Positions 1 to 7,714 of a stretch of 15,350 nucleotides of DNA are shown here, piece after piece (positions within the stretch are counted from its first letter, which is position 1; each line of letters opens with the position of its first letter). The translations under genes and the position numbers were made by a program. The notes under the pieces are model-generated. The model saw nothing but the letters and a program-made list of their open reading frames with translations. It did not search any database and had not been told where the DNA came from. The DNA is from Hydrogenophaga intermedia (GTDB lineage Bacteria; Pseudomonadota; Gammaproteobacteria; Burkholderiales; Burkholderiaceae_C): contig CAMBOY010000042.1 in the NCBI GenBank assembly GCA_945869245.1, positions 1 to 15,350 on the forward strand, read 5' to 3'.

Positions 1-161
1 AGGATGTCGCAGAACACCAAATCGGGCTGGTGGTCGTGGATTTTGGACAAGGCATCAAAGCCATCTTCGGCCAACAACACCTCGAAGCCGCCCTGGCGCA
101 GAAAAATCTCAGCGCTGCGGCGAATGGTGTTGCTGTCATCGACCACGAGGACTTTGGGCAT
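1..161 (-). CDS. pilG: PilG-type response regulator, N-terminal part (window edge)
   Basis: Single-domain CheY-like receiver, cut by the window edge after 53 residues. The visible part opens MPKVLVVDDSNTIRR, giving the acidic pair Asp8/Asp9, and reaches Asp52 in VFCDI, the expected phosphoacceptor. The TIRRSAE and DGFDAL segments are typical of PilG, the regulator that acts in the Pil-Chp chemosensory pathway controlling type IV pilus extension and twitching. The start is ATG with a weak GAG about 7 bases upstream. It lies 68 bases downstream of the rubredoxin gene on the same strand, an arrangement I recall from Burkholderiales, where pilH, pilI and pilJ usually follow. Other single receivers (PilH, CheY) are possible, but the local sequence fits PilG best. 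Confidence 0.8.
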   Translation of the reverse strand, partial: MPKVLVVDDSNTIRRSAEIFLRQGGFEVLLAEDGFDALSKIHDHQPDLVFCDI

Positions 162-229
162 GGCAGCTCATTTCAATAGAAAAAATGCCGAGCCGCCAAA
201 CCGCAAGCCCGCGCGACCAGCCAAGGAGT

Positions 230-403
230 TCAGATCTGAACCATCTCAAAGTCTTCTTTGCGCGCACCGCATTCCGGACAGGTCCAGTTGATCGGCACCT
301 GGTCCCACGGGGTGCCCGGCGCAATGCCCTCATCGGGGGCACCGGCGGCCTCGTCATAGATCCAGCCACAAATCAGACACATCCAAGTTTTGGGTTCGCT
401 CAT
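230..403 (-). CDS. Rubredoxin
   Basis: A 57-residue protein with the two rubredoxin knuckles: CLICG at residues 9-13 and CPECG at residues 42-46. These are the four cysteines that bind one iron. Between them are the conserved aromatic and acidic residues YDEAAGAPDEGI and W40. It is a small cytoplasmic one-electron carrier. In this neighbourhood it is a stand-alone gene between the ThiD-like gene, which diverges from it, and pilG, which follows. The length is normal for the family, usually 52-60 residues. No good Shine-Dalgarno sequence is visible before the ATG. The gene is under 60 codons, so length-filtered gene finding can miss it. Its redox partner cannot be told from the window. Confidence 0.93.
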   Translation of the reverse strand: MSEPKTWMCLICGWIYDEAAGAPDEGIAPGTPWDQVPINWTCPECGARKEDFEMVQI

Positions 404-439
404 GGTGCAAAGAAGAATCGGTGTTCACAAGATAAAACC

Positions 440-445
440 ATTGTA
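440..445 (-). promoter_or_regulatory. Possible -10 box for rubredoxin/pilG
   Basis: TACAAT on the minus strand, followed by GG, 37 bases upstream of the rubredoxin ATG. No convincing -35 box is seen at 16-18 bases, so this is only a candidate. The same TACAATnGG word occurs upstream of dusB and ychF. Confidence 0.3.
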
Positions 446-465
446 TCCATCCGTTGCGCCTTTTC

Positions 466-479
466 CCCCCATACGGGGG
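466..479 (+). other. Short GC hairpin in the divergent rubredoxin/ThiD-like intergenic region
   Basis: CCCCC (466-470) and GGGGG (475-479) pair around the loop ATAC, between the two divergent genes. It is not followed by a T-run, so it is not a typical terminator. A TATAAA at 495-500 could be part of the plus-strand promoter, but no matching -35 box is seen. Confidence 0.3.
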
Positions 480-535
480 ATGTGGTTTTCCCGGTATAAA
501 CCCATATCCCTACGGAACACCGCACCAGCCCTCAC

Positions 536-1453
536 ATGACCGACCAGCCCCCCGCCGACAACAGCCCAGACGCGCCCGGCAGCCTGCCCTGTGTGATGGC
601 ATTCAACAGCAACGACCCCAGCGGTGGCGCCGGGCTGGCCGCCGACCTGACCGCCATGGCCAGTGCGTCGGTGCATGTGTTGCCGGTGGTGTGTGGGGTG
701 TATGTGCGCGACACCACCGAGGTGCGCGACTATGTGGCGCTGGACGAAGACACGGTCAATGAACAAGCCCGTTGTGTGCTGGAGGACGTGGCGGTGCAGG
801 CGTTTAAGGTCGGCTTTGTGGGCAGCCCGGAGAATCTCAGCGCCATTGCGGCCATCGCCTCCGATTACCCCGAGGTGCCGCTGCTCACCTATATGCCCGA
901 CCTGTCTTGGTGGGACGAGGTCGAGATTGAAAACTATTTGGACGCCTGCGCCGAATTGTTGCTGCCACAAACCACCATCCTGGTGGGCAACCACAGCACC
1001 TTGTGCCGATGGCTGCTGCCCGATTGGGAAGGCGACAAGCCCCCCGGCGCACGCGAAGTGGCCCGCGCCGCCGCACGCCACGGTGTGGCCTACACCCTGG
1101 TGACCGGCTTTAATGCGCCCGAGCAGCAGCTCGAAAGCCATCTGGCCAGCCCGGAAACCGTGTTGGCCACGGCCCATTACGAGCGCTTTGAAGCCACCTT
1201 CAATGGTGCGGGCGAAACCTTGTCGGCCGCTTTGTGCGCCTTGATTGCCGGCGGCAGCGACTTGCAAGCCGCCTGTGCTGAGGCCTTGACCTACTTAGAC
1301 CAATGCCTCGACGCCGGATTCCAACCGGGCATGGGGCACGCGGTGCCCGACCGCTTGTTCTGGGCCCACGACGACAGCGACGAAGAGGGAGACGCCGACA
1401 CCGAGCAGGCTCTCGATACGCCCGATTTCCCGCTGGACACCACCCGCCACTGA
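536..1453 (+). CDS. ThiD-like hydroxymethylpyrimidine kinase family protein, divergent active site
   Basis: A 305-residue protein of the ThiD/ribokinase fold. ThiD phosphorylates hydroxymethylpyrimidine and its monophosphate in thiamine synthesis. The N-terminal substrate loop is clear: NDPSGGAGLAADL (residues 26-38), matching the TDPSGGAG of ThiD. The C-terminal anion-hole motif, GTGCTLSAAL in ThiD, reads GAGETLSAAL here (224-233), so the active-site Cys is Glu227. The KGGH segment is also absent, with TGFNAPE in its place. The protein is longer than ThiD (about 266 residues), with an N-terminal extension and an acidic tail (279-292). It is followed by hemL after 44 bases on the same strand, so the two are probably co-transcribed. 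It may be a genuine but diverged ThiD or a kinase for another substrate. The fold is sure; the substrate is not. Confidence 0.8.
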   Translation: MTDQPPADNSPDAPGSLPCVMAFNSNDPSGGAGLAADLTAMASASVHVLPVVCGVYVRDTTEVRDYVALDEDTVNEQARCVLEDVAVQAFKVGFVGSPENLSAIAAIASDYPEVPLLTYMPDLSWWDEVEIENYLDACAELLLPQTTILVGNHSTLCRWLLPDWEGDKPPGAREVARAAARHGVAYTLVTGFNAPEQQLESHLASPETVLATAHYERFEATFNGAGETLSAALCALIAGGSDLQAACAEALTYLDQCLDAGFQPGMGHAVPDRLFWAHDDSDEEGDADTEQALDTPDFPLDTTRH

Positions 1454-1497
1454 GGCGGTGCGCCACGCGCTCCCGATTTCTCTAACACCGATAGACC

Positions 1498-2802
1498 ATG
1501 ACCGACCGCAACGACCAACTCTTTACACGCGCCAAACAAGTCATCCCTGGTGGCGTGAACTCCCCCGTGCGTGCCTTCAAAGCCGTCGGCGGCACCCCGC
1601 GTTTTGTCAAGCGCGCCCAAGGCGCCTACTTCTGGGACGCCAACGACAAACAATACATCGACTTCATCGGCTCTTGGGGCCCGATGATCTTGGGCCACGG
1701 CCACCCCGCCGTGTTGGAAGCGGTACAAAAAGCCGCGCTGGACGGCTTCAGCTTTGGCGCGCCCACCGAGCGCGAAGTGGAACTGGCCGAAGAAATCATC
1801 AAGCTCGTGCCCAGCATCGAGATGGTGCGTTTGGTCAGCTCCGGCACCGAAGCCGGCATGAGCGCCATCCGCTTGGCACGCGGCGCCACCGGCCGCAAAA
1901 AAATCATCAAGTTCGAAGGCTGTTACCACGGCCACGCCGACGCGCTCTTGGTCAAGGCCGGTTCGGGCTTGGCCACGTTTGGCAACCCCACGAGCGCCGG
2001 TGTGCCGCCCGAGGTCGTGCAACACACCTTGGTCTTGGAATACAACAACGTCGAGCAGATCGAAGCCGCCTTTGCCGAGCACGGTACTGAGGTGGCTTGC
2101 GTGATGATCGAGCCGATCGCGGGCAACATGAACTTCGTGCGCGCCAGCGTGCCCTTTGTCAAACGCATACGCGAACTGTGCACACAGCACGGCGCGCTGT
2201 TCGCTTTCGACGAAGTGATGACCGGCTTCCGTGTGGGTTTGGGCAGCGCCCAAGGCCACTACGCCTCGCTCATCCCCGGCTTTGAGCCCGACATGACCGT
2301 CAGGGGCACGGTCATTGGTGGCGGCATGCCGCTGGCCGCTTGTGGTGCCCAACGCGCCGTCATGGAGCAACTCGCCCCCTTGGGTGGGGTGTACCAAGCC
2401 GGCACCTTGAGCGGCAACCCCGTGGCTACGGCCTGCGGTTTGGCCACGCTGCGCGAAATCCAAAAACCCGGCTTCTTCGAAACGCTCTCGGGCAACACCC
2501 GTGCGCTGGTGGATGGCCTCAAGGCCGCCGCAGACGCCGAAGGCGTGCCCTTCAGCGTGGATTGCCAAGGCGGCATGTTCGGCTTTTTCCTCATGAACGA
2601 GCTGCCCCAAAACTACGCCACCGTCATGACCACCGACAACGCCCGGTTCAACACCTTGTTCCACGGCTTGCTCGAGCGCGGGGTGTACATTGCGCCCGCG
2701 CTGTACGAAGCGGGTTTTGTCAGCGCGGCCCACACAGAAGCGGACATCGCCGCCACCGTGGCTGCCGCGCGCGATGTGTTCAAGCAACTCGGCTCACGCT
2801 GA
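1498..2802 (+). CDS. hemL: Glutamate-1-semialdehyde 2,1-aminomutase (HemL), PLP lysine replaced
   Basis: A full-length HemL (434 residues). It is the PLP enzyme that converts glutamate-1-semialdehyde to 5-aminolevulinate in the C5 heme pathway. Conserved stretches include [12 protein letters not shown] near the N-terminus, [16 protein letters not shown] (about 121-136), [15 protein letters not shown] and [10 protein letters not shown]. The striking feature is the PLP-lysine region. E. coli reads CLGKIIGGGMPVGAFGGRR, but here the sequence is [19 protein letters not shown]. Residue 271 (codon ACG at 2308-2310) is Thr where the Schiff-base Lys belongs, and Arg269, Cys282 and Ala284 also break the usual pattern. 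The frame is intact and the rest is well conserved. If the sequence is right, normal catalysis should be severely impaired. It lies downstream of the ThiD-like gene and is followed by a terminator. Confidence 0.95.
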   Translation: MTDRNDQLFTRAKQVIPGGVNSPVRAFKAVGGTPRFVKRAQGAYFWDANDKQYIDFIGSWGPMILGHGHPAVLEAVQKAALDGFSFGAPTEREVELAEEIIKLVPSIEMVRLVSSGTEAGMSAIRLARGATGRKKIIKFEGCYHGHADALLVKAGSGLATFGNPTSAGVPPEVVQHTLVLEYNNVEQIEAAFAEHGTEVACVMIEPIAGNMNFVRASVPFVKRIRELCTQHGALFAFDEVMTGFRVGLGSAQGHYASLIPGFEPDMTVRGTVIGGGMPLAACGAQRAVMEQLAPLGGVYQAGTLSGNPVATACGLATLREIQKPGFFETLSGNTRALVDGLKAAADAEGVPFSVDCQGGMFGFFLMNELPQNYATVMTTDNARFNTLFHGLLERGVYIAPALYEAGFVSAAHTEADIAATVAAARDVFKQLGSR

Positions 2803-2814
2803 TCTCACCCGTCT

Positions 2815-2852
2815 GTCCCTGCCCGGTGTCGCATCCGGTGCAGGGACTTTTT
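2815..2852 (+). terminator. Rho-independent terminator after hemL
   Basis: Perfect 8-base stem GTCCCTGC (2815-2822) with GCAGGGAC (2840-2847). An inner CCGG/CCGG extends it across one bulged T, and TTTTT follows at 2848-2852. It begins 12 bases after the hemL stop and should end the ThiD-like/hemL transcript. Confidence 0.9.
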
Positions 2853-2909
2853 GATTTCTCCTGCTTTCGGTCCTTGTTGGGCTGCGATCAATCCCCTTCG
2901 AGGACCTCC

Positions 2910-3257
2910 ATGCGCAAAAACTTTCCCCTGTCTGCCGACAACAAACAGCCCGCCCGGGTGCTGGACGGCGTCAAACACGACATCCGCCGCTATTTCACAC
3001 GTGAACGCAGCCGCGACCTGCCACCCGGTGCCAATGTGTGGTTGTTTGATTGCAAAGTGGGCGCCAGCGCCGAGACCGCTGCCGAAGTGCGTGTGAGCGA
3101 AGTCATTGCCGCCGTGGACGCAGTGGCTGCCAGCGGCGCCCCGTCGGTGTATGTGGAAGTGTTGGCACGTGCCGGCCAACGCACCCCTCCACCGCCGGGC
3201 AGCGAACGGGCAGCGCGCCGTTCGCCCGATGACCAAGACTGGCCAGACGCAGAATAA
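2910..3257 (+). CDS. Small DUF6172-like protein
   Basis: A 115-residue soluble protein without signal peptide or membrane segment. It opens MRKNFPLSADNKQPARVLDG and continues with a basic helix (KHDIRRYFTRERSRDLP), WLFDCKVG at about 45-52, VSEVIAAVDAV and VYVEVLARAGQRT. This order (basic helix, DCK.G, paired helix, VEVLA..G.RT) matches what I recall of the DUF6172 family, whose function is unknown. A Shine-Dalgarno-like GAGGA lies 5 bases before the ATG. The tail from about residue 95 is proline-rich and charged, and looks disordered. The gene starts after the hemL terminator, so it probably has its own promoter. It ends only 3 bases from the end of the convergent helicase gene. The family name is from memory. 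Confidence 0.75.
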   Translation: MRKNFPLSADNKQPARVLDGVKHDIRRYFTRERSRDLPPGANVWLFDCKVGASAETAAEVRVSEVIAAVDAVAASGAPSVYVEVLARAGQRTPPPPGSERAARRSPDDQDWPDAE

Positions 3258-3260
3258 GCC

Positions 3261-4577
3261 TCAGCCGGCAGCAGGGCCGGCGCCGCGGGCTTGTGCTGCC
3301 CGCAATTTGTCTTTTTTGCTGGGGCGTTTGCCTTTGATGCCACCACCATCGGCCGCCACCCGTGCTGGAGGCTCGGGCACCGGGTCGGTGGATTCAAAAC
3401 CGGGCAACAGCTCCAACGGCACGTCGAGCGACAAGCGTTCGCACAACTGCTGCCAATGCAGGCGGTTATCAGCCGACACCAAGGTGATGGCTTCGCCAGA
3501 CGCACCGGCGCGGCCCGTGCGGCCAATGCGGTGCACATGGTCGGTGGCTGAGCGAGCCACATCCACATTGATCACCACCGGCAAACGCAGCACATCAATG
3601 CCCCGCGATGCCAAATCGGTGGCCACCAACACATCCACTTGCCCCGCTTTGAAGGCGGCCAGCACCTGCTGGCGCCCGCCTTGGGTGAGTTCGCCATGCA
3701 GCGCAGCGGCACGCACCCCGCCCCGCTGCAGCTTGCCCACCATGTGCTCGCAGGCATAACGGGTGGCCACAAACACCAGTGCCTGGGGCCAGGCGTGTTC
3801 TTTGAGCAAATGGCGCAGCACCGCCGCGCGCTGCCGGGTGTCGACTGCAATCGCGCGCTGGCCAATATCGGGGGCCGCCTCGGGTGGACCAGCCGGCTCT
3901 GACATGGCTTGCAGCGCGCCTGGCGAGTCCGACCGCACACTCAGGCGCACCGGGTTGTTCATCACCGCCTCGGCCAAAGCCTGCACCTCGGGCGCAAAGG
4001 TGGCCGAAAACAACAAGGTCTGCCGCTGGGCCGGCACCAGCGCCAGCACCCGTTGCCATTCTTCGGCAAAGCCGGCGTCCAGCAAACGGTCGGCTTCGTC
4101 CAGCACCAGGTGCTGCACATCGCCGAGCTTGACCGCGTTGTGATCCACCAAGTCCAGCAGACGCCCCGGCGTGGCCACCACCATGTCGGCGCCGCCGCGC
4201 AGCGCCATCATCTGGGGATTGATGGACACGCCGCCGTGCACCACAGCCACCCGAAGGTTCAACGGATAAGCCAACCGGGTAATCACCTCGCCTGCCTGTA
4301 CCGCAAGTTCGCGGGTGGGCACCAACACCAGCGTGCGCACCGGTCGCCGGTAACCCACCGCCCCTTGGCGTGCAGCGCGCTGCTGTACCAAAGGCAACGC
4401 GAAAGCCAGTGTTTTGCCCGAGCCGGTGGGCGCAGCCGCCCAGACATCGCGCCCTTGCAGCACCACAGGAATGGCCTGCACCTGGATGGGCGTGGGCTTG
4501 GCCACACCCATGTCGCTCACGGCGCGCAGCAGCGCAGGGGCCAGGCCCAGGTCAGAAAAATGCATGGATGGATCCAT
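3261..4577 (-). CDS. RhlE-like DEAD-box RNA helicase
   Basis: An ATP-dependent RNA helicase of about 438 residues. Motifs in order: Q-motif PTPIQ (29-33), motif I APTGSGKT (49-56), Ia PTREL (87-91), [15 protein letters not shown] (115-129), motif II DEAD (160-163), motif III SAT (191-193), DLASRGID (321-328) and motif [10 protein letters not shown] (349-356). The [14 protein letters not shown] and DHNAVKL stretches are diagnostic of the RhlE subgroup, which acts in ribosome assembly and RNA turnover. A roughly 25-residue insert (about 217-240) sits between the two RecA domains, and a Gly/Lys-rich basic tail follows residue 405. The ATG at 4577 overlaps the purH stop (TGATG), suggesting translational coupling. 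A second ATG at 4565 gives MHFSDLGL, which aligns with the RhlE N-terminus and may be the true start. Confidence 0.93.
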   Translation of the reverse strand: MDPSMHFSDLGLAPALLRAVSDMGVAKPTPIQVQAIPVVLQGRDVWAAAPTGSGKTLAFALPLVQQRAARQGAVGYRRPVRTLVLVPTRELAVQAGEVITRLAYPLNLRVAVVHGGVSINPQMMALRGGADMVVATPGRLLDLVDHNAVKLGDVQHLVLDEADRLLDAGFAEEWQRVLALVPAQRQTLLFSATFAPEVQALAEAVMNNPVRLSVRSDSPGALQAMSEPAGPPEAAPDIGQRAIAVDTRQRAAVLRHLLKEHAWPQALVFVATRYACEHMVGKLQRGGVRAAALHGELTQGGRQQVLAAFKAGQVDVLVATDLASRGIDVLRLPVVINVDVARSATDHVHRIGRTGRAGASGEAITLVSADNRLHWQQLCERLSLDVPLELLPGFESTDPVPEPPARVAADGGGIKGKRPSKKDKLRAAQARGAGPAAG

Positions 4578-6163
4578 CAATGGCGGAAGTGCCGCACACC
4601 GGTGAAGACCATGGCCACACCGCGCTCGTTCGCTGCGTCAATCACTTCTTGGTCGCGCATCGATCCGCCGGGCTGGGCCACGCAGGTGGCACCCGCGTCG
4701 ACCACCACGTCCAAGCCATCGCGGAAGGGGAAGAAGGCGTCGCTGGCGACCACGGTGTTTTGCAGGCTGAGCTTGGCCGCTTCGGCCTTGATGCTGGCGA
4801 TGCGGGCGGAATCCAGGCGGCTCATTTGGCCGGCGCCCACGCCCATGGTCATGCCGTTTTTGCAGAACACAATGGCGTTGGATTTGACGAACTTGGCCAC
4901 TTTCCAGGCAAACAGCAGGTCGTGCAGTTCTTCGGCAGTGGGTTGTTTGACGGTGACGATCTTGAGGTCCGTCAAAGCCAGCTCGTGGTTGTCGGCGCTT
5001 TGCAGCAGCAGGCCCGAGCCCACGCGTTTGGTTTCCAAAGCATTGCGCACGTCGTCGTAGTTCGCGGGCAAGTCGATTTTCATCAAGCGCACATTGACTT
5101 TGCTCTTGAACACGTCGAGCGCTTCGGCGCTGAAGTCGGGGGCCATGAGCACTTCCACAAACTGCTTGCTCACGGCCTCGGCCGCAGCTTTGTCCACAGG
5201 GCGGTTGAAGGCGATGATGCCGCCAAAGGCGCTGGTGGGGTCGGTCTGGAAGGCCTTGCTGTAGGCCTCGAGTGCGCTGGCGCCCACGGCCACGCCACAG
5301 GGGTTGGCGTGTTTGATGATCACGCAGGCGGTGGCATCGAAACTCTTCACACACTCCCACGCCGCGTCGGCGTCGGCGATGTTGTTGTAGCTGAGTTCTT
5401 TGCCTTGCAGCTGCACGCCGGTGGCCAGCGAGCCGGCTGCGGGCGCGAGGTCGCGGTACCAAGCGGCTTGCTGGTGGCTGTTTTCGCCGTAGCGCAGGTC
5501 TTGCACCTTCACGTATTGCTCGTTGAATTGGCCGCTGAACTGGGCACGCTTGGGCACATAGGCTTCGCTCAGCTTCTCGGCTTCAAAGTTCACGCTGGAC
5601 AGGTAGTTGCTGATCGCGCCGTCGTATTGGCTGATGCGGTTGAACGCAGCCACGGACAAAGCAAAACGCAGTTTGTCGCTGAGTTTGCCGCTGGCCTTCA
5701 ACTCGGCAATCACATCCGCGTATTGGCTGGCGTCGGTGACCACGCCCACGTCTTTCCAGTTTTTGGCCGCGCTGCGCACCATGGCCGGGCCACCGATGTC
5801 GATGTTCTCAATCGCGTCGGCCAGCGTGCAACCGGGCTTGGCCACGGTGGCTTCAAAGGGGTAGAGGTTGACCACCAACAGGTCGATGGTGGCGATGCCG
5901 TGCGCCTGGAGCGCAGCCATGTGCTCGGGCAGATCGCGGCGCGCCAGCAGGCCGCCGTGCACCTTGGGGTGCAGGGTCTTGACCCGACCGTCGAGCATTT
6001 CGGGGAATCCGGTCACCTCGGCCACCTCGGTCACGGGCAAACCCTGCTCGGCCAGCAGCTTGGCGGTGCCGCCGGTGGACAACAGCGTCGCGCCCAAGGC
6101 GTGCAAGGCCTGGGCGAATTCAACGACACCGGTTTTGTCCGACACAGAAATCAAAGCGCGCAT
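4577..6163 (-). CDS. purH: Bifunctional AICAR formyltransferase/IMP cyclohydrolase
   Basis: PurH, about 528 residues, the usual length. It carries out the last two steps of purine synthesis: formylation of AICAR using 10-formyl-tetrahydrofolate, then ring closure to IMP. The N-terminal MGS-like cyclohydrolase domain (about 1-200) opens [10 protein letters not shown] and contains STGGTAKLL and [10 protein letters not shown]. The C-terminal transformylase domain holds RYGENSHQ and KHANPCGVA, including the catalytic Lys-His pair at 284-285. I chose the ATG at 6163 because GAGAG lies 7 bases upstream. The ATG at 6169 touches that GAGAG and adds only two residues. It follows fis by about 150 bases on the same strand, and its stop overlaps the helicase start by one base. 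Confidence 0.97.
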   Translation of the reverse strand: MRALISVSDKTGVVEFAQALHALGATLLSTGGTAKLLAEQGLPVTEVAEVTGFPEMLDGRVKTLHPKVHGGLLARRDLPEHMAALQAHGIATIDLLVVNLYPFEATVAKPGCTLADAIENIDIGGPAMVRSAAKNWKDVGVVTDASQYADVIAELKASGKLSDKLRFALSVAAFNRISQYDGAISNYLSSVNFEAEKLSEAYVPKRAQFSGQFNEQYVKVQDLRYGENSHQQAAWYRDLAPAAGSLATGVQLQGKELSYNNIADADAAWECVKSFDATACVIIKHANPCGVAVGASALEAYSKAFQTDPTSAFGGIIAFNRPVDKAAAEAVSKQFVEVLMAPDFSAEALDVFKSKVNVRLMKIDLPANYDDVRNALETKRVGSGLLLQSADNHELALTDLKIVTVKQPTAEELHDLLFAWKVAKFVKSNAIVFCKNGMTMGVGAGQMSRLDSARIASIKAEAAKLSLQNTVVASDAFFPFRDGLDVVVDAGATCVAQPGGSMRDQEVIDAANERGVAMVFTGVRHFRH

Positions 6164-6250
6164 AGTCATCTCTCAAAAAAAACATCAAACAAGTATCCGA
6201 CGCGCGAGCAAGGCCGAGCGCCAAGGCAACAGATCCAGAACACCGCGGAT

Positions 6251-6304
6251 CCGGCTCCGCCGGTCCGCCGGTGTTGCCCCCTTGAGGGGGTGGCGCGCAG
6301 CGCC
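6251..6304. repeat. Cluster of GC-rich palindromes between fis and purH
   Basis: Three small inverted repeats in a row. CCGGC/GCCGG is at 6251-6255/6259-6263. CCCCC/GGGGG is at 6277-6281/6286-6290 with loop TTGA. GGCGC/GCGCC is at 6292-6296/6300-6304. Read on the minus strand they follow the fis stop by 12 bases. No T-run lies directly after them; an 8-T run occurs about 70 bases later, just before the purH ribosome binding site. The CCCCCTTGAGGGGG core resembles intergenic repeats I recall from Comamonadaceae genomes. A transcript end or attenuator for dusB-fis, or a leader structure for purH, are both possible. Confidence 0.6.
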
Positions 6305-6316
6305 GCAGGGGTGGGC

Positions 6317-6556
6317 TTATTCCAGCAAGCCGTGCTCCAGCAGCTTCTTGCGCAAGGTGTTGCGGTTCAGGCCCAACCACTGGGCCGCACGCGACTGGTT
6401 GTTCTGGGCTTGCGCCATCACCACCTCCAGCAAGGGGCGCTCCACCGCCTTGACCAGCATGTCGTGCAGATTGGCCGGCTCGGTGCCGTCGAGGTCGCGG
6501 AAATAGGTGTGCAGGTTCTCGCGCACCAGCTCGTGCAGGGCGGATGTTTGGCTCAT
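6317..6556 (-). CDS. fis: Fis family nucleoid/transcription factor
   Basis: A 79-residue Fis homologue. The C-terminal helix-turn-helix is very clear: NNQSRAAQWLGLNRNTLRKK (52-71), against [20 protein letters not shown] in E. coli Fis. The N-terminal half has the helices used for dimerisation, but the first beta-hairpin of enterobacterial Fis is shorter, as is usual in betaproteobacteria. Fis dimers bend DNA and control rRNA and growth-phase genes. The ATG at 6556 overlaps the dusB stop (ATGA, 4 bases), so translation is likely coupled. dusB-fis is the same gene pair as in E. coli. An upstream in-frame start would lie inside dusB and is unlikely. Confidence 0.95.
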   Translation of the reverse strand: MSQTSALHELVRENLHTYFRDLDGTEPANLHDMLVKAVERPLLEVVMAQAQNNQSRAAQWLGLNRNTLRKKLLEHGLLE

Positions 6557-7590
6557 GCGGCAAGTCTCCAATCCACCTCGGCCATCACAGGCGCGGGCAA
6601 GCCGGCCGACCAGGCGTCAAAGCAGTCGCTCACGCTCTTCAGCTGGTCGTCGGGGTTGGTGAGGGTGTTGATGTGGGCGCGAAAGCGCTGGCGTTCGTCG
6701 GCTGGCAGCGACAGCGACTGCACATACCAGCCCAGGTGCTTGCGCGCGCTGCGCACACCGGTGTGCTCGCCATACAGGCCGTAGTGCTCCTGCAGGTGCT
6801 CCAACATCCAGGCCTTGACCTCGGCGAAGCTGGGCGGCGCGAGCTCCTGTCCGGTGGTCAGGTAATGGGCAATTTCGCGAAAAATCCAGGGACGCCCTTG
6901 GGCGGCGCGGCCAATCATCAGGGCGTCGGCCCCGGTTTGACGCAACACCGCCGCAGCGGCCTGGGGGCTGCTGATGTCGCCATTGGCCACCACGGGAATG
7001 CGCAGCTCGGCCTTGATGGCGGCCACGGTGTGGTGTTCTGCAAACCCTTTGTAGCCTTGGTCGCGGGTGCGGCCGTGCACGGTGAGCATCTGAATGCCGG
7101 CCGATTCGGCAGCGCGGGCCAGTGCAGGGGCGTTTTTGGCGCTGGCACACCAACCGGTGCGCATTTTCAGGGTCACCGGCACGCCATGGGGGGCGCAGGC
7201 GGCCACCACCGCCTCGATGATGTGCAGCGCCAGCGCTTCGTCCTGCATCAAGGCCGAGCCGGCCCATTTGGTGCAGACTTTTTTGGCCGGGCAGCCCATA
7301 TTGATGTCGATGATTTGGGCACCCCGGTCGATATTGTGGCGCGCGGCATCGGCCATCATGGGGGCGTCGGTGCCGGCGATTTGCACCGCGATAGGGGCAG
7401 GCTCGCCCTGGTGATCGGCGCGGCGCGAGGTTTTCAGACTGTCCTGCAGATCGGGGCGACTGGTCACCATTTCACTCACCGCATACCCCGCGCCTAGGCG
7501 TTTGCAGAGCTTGCGAAACGGCCGGTCGGTCACCCCCGCCATGGGAGCCACGAACAAAGCGTTCGGCAAAACGTACGGGCCGATCTGCAT
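6553..7590 (-). CDS. dusB: tRNA-dihydrouridine synthase B
   Basis: A flavin-dependent enzyme that reduces uridine in the tRNA D-loop. It is 345 residues from the ATG at 7590. That start gives MQIGPYVLPN, which aligns with the E. coli DusB start MRIGQYQLRN; a TTG 18 codons upstream would only add a non-homologous hydrophobic stretch. Family signatures are APMAGVTDRPFRKLC, VQIAGTD, DINMGCPAKKV with the catalytic Cys, HGRTR, VVANGDI and GADALMIGRAAQGRPW. The C-terminal helical domain includes ARKHLGWYVQ. The gene overlaps fis by 4 bases. No Shine-Dalgarno is obvious. The promoter must lie in the 124-base gap to the divergent yqaA-like gene. Confidence 0.96.
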   Translation of the reverse strand: MQIGPYVLPNALFVAPMAGVTDRPFRKLCKRLGAGYAVSEMVTSRPDLQDSLKTSRRADHQGEPAPIAVQIAGTDAPMMADAARHNIDRGAQIIDINMGCPAKKVCTKWAGSALMQDEALALHIIEAVVAACAPHGVPVTLKMRTGWCASAKNAPALARAAESAGIQMLTVHGRTRDQGYKGFAEHHTVAAIKAELRIPVVANGDISSPQAAAAVLRQTGADALMIGRAAQGRPWIFREIAHYLTTGQELAPPSFAEVKAWMLEHLQEHYGLYGEHTGVRSARKHLGWYVQSLSLPADERQRFRAHINTLTNPDDQLKSVSDCFDAWSAGLPAPVMAEVDWRLAA

Positions 7591-7675
7591 GGTGAATAAG
7601 GCAAAAAGCGGGGGTGGGAGAATAGACAAAAGAGCGGCCAGCAAAGAGTTCTAACCCACTCTGGCGCTACCACCC

Positions 7676-7681
7676 ATTGTA
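7676..7681 (-). promoter_or_regulatory. Possible -10 box for dusB-fis
   Basis: TACAAT (minus strand) followed by GGG, 86 bases upstream of the dusB ATG. The nearest -35-like word (TTGTAA, 7703-7708) is 21 bases away, which is too far for a standard promoter, so confidence is low. Confidence 0.3.
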
Positions 7682-7714
7682 CCTGCCTGTTTTTTCAGCA
7701 CCTTACAACTTGCC

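Noticed and set aside
162..229. Terminator between rubredoxin and pilG
   Set aside because: There is a T-rich stretch on the minus strand, but no convincing stem directly before it.
6557..6571. Earlier start for fis
   Set aside because: It would lie inside dusB, and the ATG at 6556 forms a typical ATGA overlap.
4370..6784. An 804-codon plus-strand open frame, and other long frames opposite hemL, ychF and the kinases
   Set aside because: They are antisense shadows in high-GC coding DNA. Their sequences are rich in His, Gly, Gln and Val with no recognised domains, and the opposite strand carries clear conserved genes.
7591..7644. Start of dusB at TTG 7644
   Set aside because: The extra 18 residues have no counterpart in DusB, and the ATG at 7590 aligns with the family N-terminus.
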